Assembly (NCBI GenBank): GCA_007844125.1
Contig: CM017572.1
Span: forward strand, 34,949,218 to 35,013,217
Source: Sinonovacula constricta
Lineage: Eukaryota > Mollusca > Bivalvia > Cardiida > Solecurtidae
Reading direction: 5' to 3'
DNA length: 64,000 bases
Shown: in pieces, positions 10,622 to 19,929 of the stretch
Numbering within the stretch: position 1 is the first letter of the stretch
Layout of the letters: each line of letters starts with the position of its first letter
Notes under the pieces: generated by a model
The model's database searches: none
Told to the model about the DNA's origin: nothing
The model's input: only the letters and a program-made list of their open reading frames with translations
Made by a program: the position numbers and the translations under genes

Positions 10622-10929
10622 CTGTGATCCAAGAGGCGACATTTCTTACACAACAGTTCATCGTGCCGGCGACAGTACAACGTTATTAATTCGTCAGCAT
10701 GTTTTCCACATTTTTCGGTCAGCACATCTTTGTTGTCTCCTTGTCCTTTCACTACATTGTGGTTTACATTCCAATCATTATGAGATCCTAAGCAAGATGT
10801 ACACATATGTGTATTGCAGTCATAGCAGTAATATTCTGCTATCTGGTCTTTTTTCTTCTTGGCACAATTGGAGCACTTAGCATCTTTATATTCATCCGAC
10901 CACTTCTCTGCATCAATGGCAGTTGCCAT
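10622..10929 (-). CDS. TRIM-like gene, coding exon 1 (two B-boxes)
   Basis: First coding exon of a three-exon gene (10929-10622, 5179-4294, 781-203) that encodes 590 residues. It gives residues 1-103. B-box 1 ligands visible are C19, C22, C35, C38, C43, C46, H50 and H57. B-box 2 runs C74, H77, C86, H89, C94, C97 and H102, and its last ligand, C105, comes from exon 2. No RING precedes them, as in many molluscan TRIM-like proteins, so ligase activity cannot be assumed. B-boxes are zinc-binding protein-interaction modules of cytosolic or nuclear regulators, often in innate immunity. The donor is CAG|GTCAGT at 10621-10616 and leaves two bases of an Arg codon, completed by the first base of exon 2. 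I chose the ATG at 10929-10927 (MATAID). An in-frame upstream start is possible, or a 5' UTR intron with an acceptor at about 10939. Family is secure; exact function is unknown. Confidence 0.85.
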
Positions 10930-11101
10930 ATTTACTACCTGGCACAAGATTTCGAACAGTATGTACACTGAAGTCGGTGCTGCAAGAACAAGAGGTATGT
11001 GTTGCTGGATGACTAATCAACAGCAGACCACTGCTGAAAAATTTAAGGCGACGAATCGACCCCAATGGTTATAGTACTATATGTTGTTTAATGTATTTCT
11101 G
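10930..11101 (-). other. Upstream flank / possible 5' UTR of the TRIM-like gene
   Basis: Sequence between the exon 1 start codon and the edge of the 11-kb element. An acceptor-like CAG lies at 10941-10939 before GTAGTAAATATG, so a non-coding first exon may lie further upstream, but its pyrimidine tract is weak. No TATA box or other promoter signal is convincing. The 11-kb element begins about 180 bp from the start codon and may have displaced the original promoter. Confidence 0.3.
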
Positions 11102-11110
11102 TTGTAAAAG

Positions 11111-11790
11111 CGGTATGACTAAACAGCAAATAGTCACAAATAGTCACAAATAGTCGAATGACTTAACAGCGTATAGTCGATTACAGGCTGTTATATAGGC
11201 ATATGTTCCATGTTTTCATTTATTGTAAATGTTCTTTTGCATTAGAAAAATGTCATTTTGTTGGTTTGTGACCGAAATCTTATCAGAAATGTGCATAAAT
11301 AACGCAAAAACGGTGACAAATAGTCAAATAACTCAATAGCGTATGGTCAAATTTCAGTATGTTCATTGGTCAAACTATCACTTTTGTATCAGCTAAAAGA
11401 ATGTACTCACAATTTTACCGTATTTACTTGATAAACATTTACATAATCTCAACGAATATGTCATGAAGTTAATAAAAAGGTGCTTTAACAGCCACAAATA
11501 GTCGATCGAGCGGGCCCGTGTCCGCTCACAAATAGTCACTTTTTAAACCTGACCTAAAATTTAAAATCGTCAAGTGACTAAATAGCGTATAGTCAAATTT
11601 AGGTAGGGTTATAAAGCCAAATATGCTATCTTAATAAAAAAAAAACAACTTTGCATCATCTTTGTAGTACGCATAATGATGGTCATTTAAAAAAATCCCC
11701 ATAAATATCATAACATAAAATTAACCACGAACATTCACTGATAATTATCTGACTAAATACTGTATAGTGAAGTTTAATGTGAGTCAATAG
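11111..11790 (+). repeat. Left inverted arm of the 11-kb element
   Basis: Rich in the pentamer TAGTC and phrases such as ACAAATAGTC and AAAAACGGTGACAAATAGTC. It includes CGATCGAGCGGGCCCGTG, whose inverted match is near 20165. Ends where similarity to the right arm fades, close to 11790. Confidence 0.65.
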
Positions 11791-14788
11791 GTCAAAGTAC
11801 GTCATCAACATTAATAAAAAAAAAATAGGTTACATTGTAATATAACTAATAGTTTCGCACACAAGAGAATCAACGAAAGTGCTTCAAAGGCGCCACTAAG
11901 ATAAAACCAGACAAAGAATTTTACTTGTGATATACACTGCTGGACCTGGTAACGTCCTCTGTACTTCCGGGACCAGGTGTGTGTCAGGAAGGGAAAGGGT
12001 GGGGGTGGGGATAATTTTAAGTTTCTTCTGGCAGGATAAATTGATTCAATGATATACATATCTGAAGCGGCAAGTAACAGCAAAACATCTCGATGCTTCC
12101 CAATTAACTACAATGCGAAAATTAAAAACTAAATTAACATGCCATAATGTTTTCGGTTGTATTTTAATCAGTCTAGTTAAATGTTCATAATTTAAATAAT
12201 CTCCAAGCATAAATATTACTTATATTTGAAATGAGAAGTGCTGCTCTTACCGTATCTCAAGGTTGCGGGAGAATGTTCTTATTCGCCATAAATCTACAGC
12301 CTTCGTTAAGAAATACAAATTACAACCCTGTTTACAAAGTTTATATATGTTTATCCTGAAATCGTAACATTTTTTTTTATTTTCAGTGGTTACAAAAATA
12401 CAAGAAAAAAAACAAACATGCTTTAACAACAGCTAACAATGTATATTCTGTCAGTTTGTCATGTAAGATTAAGTAAATATATGTTTGCTGAAACGGCGAT
12501 AAGTGTTATCATTCACTATTGTCAGTTTTGGACCTAATTGGCAGACAGATGATACTTTTATTTCAACCCAGGTACAAAACTAGAGTAATATGTGGAACAA
12601 TGCGAAAGACAATATGATATTCAAAATGTTAATTCCAGGAAAATTTTAGGTTTAAGAGAAGAAGATGTGGTGTGAATATGAACATTTATTTTGGGAGTAC
12701 ACAAGATTATATGAAGAAACAATATTTTAGTTAAGGTTAAAGTTAAAGAACGAAGTACTATAAAGGTGTGCTTTTTGTCAGTGTCTATGCTGGATTGCAA
12801 AGACGTATTGTATATATAATTAATGGAATAACTATATGTAAAACAGAAAGAGTAAACGTGTCATTTGTTGTCACATAAATAACTGCATATGCATTGACGA
12901 CTTTTCATATCTTCGTGATTCTGTGTCTATGCTACAATTTTTATCTACTTTATAGAAGTCCCCAAAAGCAAATATTGTGTTATTTTAAAATAATTACACT
13001 AACATCAACATCCGGTTTTCTTTAAGTTTTTATTGATATAAGTTTCAGTTTAATTATATAGATGTGACCCAAATGCAAGAATTTTACTCAAAATTAATTT
13101 TTTTAAAGAAAAAGAATAAACTTCAAATAAAGCAATTTTCCATTTGGGGTATAAACGTGTTTTTTTTTTTTTGTCCAAACGTACCATTTAACTGTTGGCG
13201 GTGTTGATGTGCGCCGTTCAATATCAACCATGCATATACTGATATTTTGCACTTGATATCGTATTTTGTACCTTTATGTATATAACTGTAAATGCGCTCA
13301 TCATCTCAGCGGCGAGTTACCTTTAAATTACGTTCAAAAATAAAGTAACGGCTTTTACAAAGGACATCACGTGCACAAGTCCATCTCTGAGCACGTTAAC
13401 AGGTCTACCTTAATTTTGGAAAAACCTGTCTACGTGCGCAGAAAGACCTACGTCGTCTAAGCTAGCTGTTCCAAGATACATATACCTCAATCCAGAAGTA
13501 GGTGTGTGGTAACAAATGAATTGAAACATTTAATAAGGCAAACAGACGATGCACACAATGGAGTGCTATTCACAACACTGGACAAAGCTATAGCTAGGAA
13601 CAACATTTAATGTAATCCCGCTGCCTTTCAATGCGCAGAAATATCTACCACCAAAAAGGAAAATCATCAATCTACTAAACGCACGAGATTTGGACGAGAT
13701 TATATTATTTTGATATACATTTGTAAAGTATATATTTTATAATTTTATTGTAACGAGAACGTATGAGGAATGTTTACTTAAAAATTTCTTTTGGTTTTTC
13801 AAATATGGCATAACAAATTAGATCAGAGAGGATATTTAGCAGGATACCTCATATCGTCTTAAAATAAATAAGACAATGATGAAAACTCATATGAAATATT
13901 TCATGACTTACGTTGTATTGCCTATAAATACTATACTTATACCTACTGATACTTTACTAAATCGTCTTAACATAATCAATTTCATACGTTTTATTCTAAA
14001 ATGCCTAAACGTAGAGGTTTATTGTCGTGACATGTATTTGCAATTGAAACATTGTCGGATATCACCTTTACATGGAGCCTGAGTTCTGATAAGCTACGGA
14101 TTTGGGCACAATCAGTTTTACACACTTGAACATCGTTAGTATTCTATGAACATGTATGCAGAGCCTTTCAAGATGAAAAGGTTCCTATTTGTTTCTTTGT
14201 AAAACAATCTCTTGTCATGAATGAAACAATAGCGCACTCTTTATCTTTACGGAAAATAAATACTTCCTTCTTCCTTCTCCAAGTTAAATTTAAGTTTCGG
14301 TTTCATCATTATCAAATACACATGTAAACTTCCCTTTGAAATAAATTCCTGTTGATTTTTAAACAAGTTTTGGTTTGCTTTTGGTTTATCGAATTTAAGA
14401 AGGCGTGAAATATTTCCATATTTTGTTCCTGTGTAATTAAAGATAATATGGTGTATGTCATAGTTCCTATCTTGTCTAGTCTCAGTTAGCTGATTTATTT
14501 ACTGAGTTGATCCAATTTTGCTTTTATGATAGATTTATTTCATTAATGCTGTCAACAATTGTTTGTATAACACTTGAATTTAGCACAGACGTACAATTAA
14601 TAATATTTCTTTTCAAAAGTATATGCAATTAATGCGGTTAACTGGAGAGCAAATTGATATCCGATTATCCGGTTAATCGTTGACATTCCTAATTTAAACA
14701 GTAATGAAGTATTTCTAAAGCTATCAACAACAGCAATTACTATTACTCTATTACAACAGTGCTTGATCAGTGGAATTAAATGCTACAC
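11791..14788. other. Interior of the 11-kb element, left part
   Basis: About 3 kb of AT-rich sequence with short poly-A/T runs. No open frame longer than about 90 codons resembles a known protein, and I see no RNA gene or repeat. It may be element interior or older host DNA. Confidence 0.4.
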
Positions 14789-16080
14789 AGATACTGCTTG
14801 TTGTTGTTGTTGGAACTAGTTTAATAAGGGTCTACTCGCCCTGTTGAGGGCTTTTTCATGACCCCGCCATGTTGCCCATGCATGGCTTAAATGTGTTTAT
14901 TCCGAAAAATATCGCCTAAAGTGGGCCCTAATTAGGTACCTAGTTTATGTACCCATTTACTGGAAAGATGGTGTAATTTTGGTAATTTTTTTATCTTAAA
15001 GGGGATTGAGCATATTTTGAGTGAATTCCACTCCCTAATTCCTGGCTCTTTCCCCTGACACTAGGTTCTACTTGGTATGTGTTTATTTTATTTTTTACCA
15101 TGAGAAGGTTCCCTGTTTTCGGCTTACCTCTTCCCCTAACGAAATTGTGAAATAGTGGGGAAGGGGTGCACCTTTTTAGGGACCTGTGTAGCTAATAAGC
15201 TTTGGTATTTAAAGAGTAGTTGTGGTAGCTCGTTTAGACCCTAGTGTTTGTTTAGTTTTGATGTCTGGATGCCCGGGGCCCGACCGCCCACTAAACCATC
15301 TTTCTTGTCTTACATATGAAATGTATATGCCAAGAAAGAAGTCCCCGGCTGGTGGTATAAGATAATGCTCGCCTTTGTCTACTACTTAATTCTATTACTA
15401 TTTATACAGGTATACAGTATATTCAGCGGCCATTATCTTATGGTTTTCCCTATTCTACCACACACTCGATTCACGCTCTCAGGGTCTCATACATCCAAGC
15501 ATTCTTTTAACTACTTATTCTACTTACTCTACACTACGCATTTCTCTACTATATACAGTAGTGGAAGGGTTTTTTTATATTTTTTTTCCACTGTCCTACT
15601 AGTGCAAAAACATTTGTTAGATGGGGGGAGCCATGCATGTTATAACATAGTAATATATATTACACAAAGATATGTTGTTAGGCTTGGTGAACCTTACATG
15701 GGTAGCCTTTGTTTATACGGACCCCCTATTGGGCTTCCGTTTATTCAGCATACCCTGGTTCTACTTAGAGTCAATATGTATGGAGTATATTGAATCCTAT
15801 GTGGGTGTCGTAATAATGAGCCCGGATTGCCGTTGTTTTTACGGGGCCCTTAGGGGTCACCCGTTTATTTGGCAATCCAGTTTACTTTATTATTGGCTTG
15901 ATGTTGAATGCTGTTTCTGTGGGTTTTTCTATGTGACTTTTATAGATGGTGGTGTTAAGGTGCCTTTGTTTTTACGGGGTCTTCAAGAGTCCACCGTTTA
16001 TTCAGCAACCTTCCATCTAATGGATAGTATTTTATATTTCCCTTAATGTGTCTTGTTTAATTGTGTGTGTTCTTGTTTTA

Positions 16081-16350
16081 CCTATATTTTGGCCATACTG
16101 GGCATTCGAGCGGATTGACCTACTTAATGTTCGTCTATTTCGCTTGATTCTGATTGGCTGGTATGTCGTAACTATATTTTGGCCATACTGGGCATTTGAG
16201 CGGATTGACCTACTTTGTGTTCGTTTATTTCGCATAATTCTGATTGGCTGGATTGTCTTTTCTAATTTTTGACCATACTGGGCTTTCGAGCGGATTGACC
16301 TACTTAATGTTTGTTTATTTCGCTTGATTCTGATTGGTTGGTTTGCCCGC
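16081..16350. repeat. Three 90-bp tandem repeats in the LINE 3' UTR
   Basis: TTTTGGCCATACTGGGCATT or a close variant recurs at about 16087, 16177 and 16267, each followed by GAGCGGATTGACCTACTT and a TTGATTCTGATTGG-type end. The unit is 90 bp and the array ends just 3' of the LINE stop codon. Because 90 is a multiple of three, open frames exist on both strands, but they look like repeat artefacts. Confidence 0.8.
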
Positions 16351-16370
16351 ACCACATTGAACGCATAATT

Positions 16371-18755
16371 TTACATGTTGTTAGTATAGTTGATTTTTTC
16401 TAAATATTCGAATAAAGCCGCTTTAATTGGTTCTGCTTTATCGGCGGGCGGAAACAGTAGTACTTTTCTATTTATGATAGTTAACCCTAATTTAATACTC
16501 AGCTGGTACTCTAATTCGGTACGCTCAGTTGCGTGCTGCCCACACTGGAATACTACGTGTTCGAAGGTTTCTGTGTCTGCGCAGTGAGGGCAGTTTCTCG
16601 GTCGAGCTTTATTTTCCGCACCTAAGTAGCTTGAGCCGATCCTAAGTCTTGTGTATAATTTATCATACTTAGTAAACGGGTGATGTACTTTGATCCTAGT
16701 GTTTCTTTCACCGAATTCGTAGTTGTGTGTTAACTTGTAATCAGAAAATCTCGCTTCCGCTTTCTGTTTATAGTGGTTGGTGATGTAACTATAAGCTTCT
16801 GTTTTGCTTAGTCTTATATTTAGTATATTTCCACTAAGAGCACCTTTTTTGGCCAAAGAGTCTGCTAATTCGTTTCCTATTATTCCTATATGGCTTGGTA
16901 TCCAGACAAGATTTATTGTAGTATTGAGGTTGGTTTTAATGTCAGAGTTGAGTCTATATATGTGATTAATTATTTCTTGTCTGTTTGTTCCTTTTATTTG
17001 TTGTAGAGCTTGTAATGCGCTGAGGGAATCGGTGAAAATATCGATGGTACTATTGGTTATTTTATTTTTGTGTATCCAGGTAGTTGCTTCCTTGATGGCT
17101 ATTAGTTCACAGGAGAATATTGAAACTCTATGATCTAGTTTGATTTTTGCTTTTGCTTTTATAATTTCTCCTTCGTATATAGCTATACCTGCCCCTGCTA
17201 TCTTTTTAATCGGGTCTTTGCTGCCGTCTGTATAAATCTTGAATTTAGCTGTTGATCTACTTAAGTAATTGTCTGCGGCTTTCTTTATTGAGAGCGGGTT
17301 GTCTGTTTTGCGTATTTTTTTGCTTAGGCCTATATCTATGGATATGGGTTCGATTCCTATGAAGTTTAGATGAGAAGGAGGTGTTAGGTGGCCTGTTTCT
17401 AGATTTGTTTCCTCTAGTAGATTTATAATACGTTGCGTGTATGTTTTTTTCGGAAATTTGGGCCATTTTCCTACGCGCTTAAATATCTCCCTATTGGTGC
17501 TTAATGTAGATCCTAATGTGGCGGAGCGGGCCCAATATTTCAGACTGACTATATCGATTTGTTCGGTGATCGGTAATTCCCCTACTTCGGCGTGAATTGC
17601 TTCGGTTCTCGAGTAGCTAGGGACTCCTATTATAGTTTTTATTGCTCTATTTTGTAGTTTTTGGAGTTTATCTAGTATAGATTTATTTGCCGAACCGTAC
17701 GCCACCATTCCATATTGTATTTTTGATTTGATAAGGGCCTGGTATATTGTAAAAAGAAATTTTTTACTTGATCCCCATTCTTTTCCTCTTATTGATCTAA
17801 TTAGATTTATATCTTTTTCGCACCTGCCTATTACCGTTTTTATGTGTTCTTCCCATGTAAGATATTTATCGAACGTTAGTCCTAGGAATTTGATGCTATC
17901 TTTGTAATCAATGTTTTTATCGCATAATGTTAGTTTAGTTAACGATGCGTCATCAATCGGTATTTTTTTGTTGCGAAAAATTATTGTTTGCGTTTTATCG
18001 GGGTTAATGACGAACCCGTAATTTGACGCCCATTTTTCTACGTCTCTTAGCATTTTCTGTATTTTATCGATTCCTTCCTTTGGAGTTTTGCTACAAACCC
18101 ATATGGCGCTATCATCTACAAATTGTGATACTTTAATTTGATTACTTGTGGCAGTGTATTTGTTTTGGGTGTTGTGTTTTTGTACCGCATCATTGAATGT
18201 GTTCATGAAGATTGAAAATAATATCGGTGATAAAACGCTTCCTTGTGGACAGCCGTTTATCGTGGTTCTTGGCGTTGATGTGTTGTTTTGGTATTTTACT
18301 TTAATAATCCTTTTTGATAAGAAGGTGGAAAGCCATTTTATCATCCTACCCCGGATACCATATTTTAGTAAAATAGAAATGGCCCCTTCAGCCCACATTT
18401 TATCAAAAGCAGCGAATAGGTCCAGAAATGCTGCTGTTATGTATTTTTTTCTTACTTGAGCAACTCTTATATCTGATTCTAATCTCACTAGGTTATCGTC
18501 ACATGAGTGATTGGCTCGGCACCCTGATTGGTTTTCAGAATATAAATTATTTGATTCTAAAATCAAGCATAATCTTGTTTTGATCATTTTTTGCATTATT
18601 TTGGTAAAACAGGATGTTAGAGATATGGGCCGATAGGATGTTGGTTCGTTAGAGGGTTTATTTGGTTTGAGTATCGGTATGATGGTTGATTCGTGCCACG
18701 ATTCAGGGATTAAACCTTGGTCCCAGGAGTTGTTGAACATGTTTAAGAGGGCCAA
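16371..18755 (-). CDS. LINE ORF2 remnant: reverse transcriptase, RNase H, CCHC end
   Basis: A 794-residue open frame without interruption. The reverse transcriptase fills about residues 1-330: LDL with Asp112, the GCPQGSVLSP block at 168-177, and the catalytic box FVDD at 212-215 in place of the common YADD. RNase H lies at about 505-640 with all four acidic residues, Asp510 (YTDGSK), Glu550, Asp576 and Asp632. A C-terminal zinc knuckle, C722-x2-C725-x7-H733-x4-C738, follows. RNase H plus this ending fits the I/Ingi/Nimb group. The N-terminal apurinic endonuclease is absent. The listed start is simply the first codon after the target-site duplication (TTG), not a real initiation site. It is a mobile-element gene, not a host gene. 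Confidence 0.88.
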   Translation of the reverse strand: MALLNMFNNSWDQGLIPESWHESTIIPILKPNKPSNEPTSYRPISLTSCFTKIMQKMIKTRLCLILESNNLYSENQSGCRANHSCDDNLVRLESDIRVAQVRKKYITAAFLDLFAAFDKMWAEGAISILLKYGIRGRMIKWLSTFLSKRIIKVKYQNNTSTPRTTINGCPQGSVLSPILFSIFMNTFNDAVQKHNTQNKYTATSNQIKVSQFVDDSAIWVCSKTPKEGIDKIQKMLRDVEKWASNYGFVINPDKTQTIIFRNKKIPIDDASLTKLTLCDKNIDYKDSIKFLGLTFDKYLTWEEHIKTVIGRCEKDINLIRSIRGKEWGSSKKFLFTIYQALIKSKIQYGMVAYGSANKSILDKLQKLQNRAIKTIIGVPSYSRTEAIHAEVGELPITEQIDIVSLKYWARSATLGSTLSTNREIFKRVGKWPKFPKKTYTQRIINLLEETNLETGHLTPPSHLNFIGIEPISIDIGLSKKIRKTDNPLSIKKAADNYLSRSTAKFKIYTDGSKDPIKKIAGAGIAIYEGEIIKAKAKIKLDHRVSIFSCELIAIKEATTWIHKNKITNSTIDIFTDSLSALQALQQIKGTNRQEIINHIYRLNSDIKTNLNTTINLVWIPSHIGIIGNELADSLAKKGALSGNILNIRLSKTEAYSYITNHYKQKAEARFSDYKLTHNYEFGERNTRIKVHHPFTKYDKLYTRLRIGSSYLGAENKARPRNCPHCADTETFEHVVFQCGQHATERTELEYQLSIKLGLTIINRKVLLFPPADKAEPIKAALFEYLEKINYTNNM

Positions 18756-18766
18756 AGATACTGCTT

Positions 18767-19929
18767 CTGTGTGTGATTGTTTAATATATAGCGCATTAAC
18801 GGGGGCGTGGTGGTAAAAGTGTGTATGTCTTTTAGAAGTGTATGTCTTTCAGAAGAACTAAAGATAAACGGGGACGCCTGTGTAATACCATGTCCAAATC
18901 AGTTGTGTATATTGTGGTCCGTACCGATGTGGTTAACTGGGGACATGCAGCGATATCCGCGAATTTCACATGTTATCTTTAAATGCCTGTATGCACGGAT
19001 TTCAGCAACAGTACATCCGGTGACGTCCACGGTTTGGTGGGTGTCCCCGGTTGGTAGGTGTGTATTCATACAATTGTCGCCGTCTGACACCAACTACATA
19101 CGCACGAACACACACACACTTGCACGCACGCACGCACATACACCCAAACACACACGCACACTCACAAACACACACGCGCGCACACACGCACATACACACA
19201 TGTTCAATTTTAACCACTCCTGATTTACATTTGATTCTACATGTCTGATGTATCAGCGTTTATTACCAATAACCTCAGTGTATTTAATACTTTAAGATAA
19301 CTGAATTTATTTTTTTATAAACCCTTCTAAAAATATATTTGTCTTTCTTCCACTTTTGGGGATGTCTGTGGTGTCGAATTCTGCATTTTCTCCTGTGCCT
19401 CCTCTAGTCGTCCTCATTAACACCATTAACATTTTAATTATTATAATATTCTTTTTTTTAAGAAATGCATCACAGCGACCAATTATAATAATTATAGCGC
19501 ACTATAAATTAAATTACTCGTATGGTCTCAGACGCTGTGTTTTCTTTGTGTGATTGGTCAACAGTACATGTTCCAATAAAGTTTTGTTTATAGAAAATTG
19601 TCTTGTCTTATGTTACGTGGAATAATCCAGAAAATCGTAGGATAACTTCATGGTTAATGCGTTTGACAATAAGAAAATATGTAAAGTTTTTATGAAACAA
19701 AGTTTGCTAATAACAAAACTGAGTCAATTAATTTCACTTTTTTGCCTTGAGTACTGAAGAGTCTGTATTGCATGTAGATAATTGTACCCGTTGAACCACT
19801 TTTCGGTAATACTTTCATGTGTGTTTAAAAGCTAGTATAAATAAACCAAATTTGTAAAAATACATCAAATATGTTCAATATAAAATAAAAATTTAAAATA
19901 AAAATTTAAAATAATGATATAAATGATAT
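18767..19929. other. Interior of the 11-kb element, right part
   Basis: Follows the LINE insertion site. Contains an imperfect CA/CGCA microsatellite at about 19105-19203 (CACACGCGCGCACACACGC) and otherwise AT-rich sequence with no recognised gene. Confidence 0.45.

Larger units (their letters stand above)
14800..18755 (-). mobile_element. 5'-truncated LINE (RNase H-bearing, I-like) with 11-bp target-site duplication
   Basis: A non-LTR retrotransposon on the minus strand, 5' to 3' from 18755 to 14800. The direct repeat AGATACTGCTT (plus strand) lies at 14789-14799 and at 18756-18766. The 3' end is a short CAA tail (plus-strand GTTGTTGTTGTTGG at 14800-14813), as found in I-group LINEs. The 5' end starts inside the reverse transcriptase, so endonuclease and ORF1 are missing, the usual result of incomplete target-primed reverse transcription. 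About 1.55 kb of 3' UTR (14814-16370) contains 90-bp repeats and a looser repeat near 15710-15990. The intact frame suggests a young insertion. Confidence 0.78.

Noticed and set aside
14800..14813. GTT microsatellite as an independent repeat
   Set aside because: Better explained as the CAA tail of the minus-strand LINE, because it lies directly beside the 11-bp target duplication.
15365..16046. Two plus-strand frames (142 and 124 codons) with hydrophobic stretches
   Set aside because: They lie antisense in the LINE 3' UTR and show no recognisable protein.
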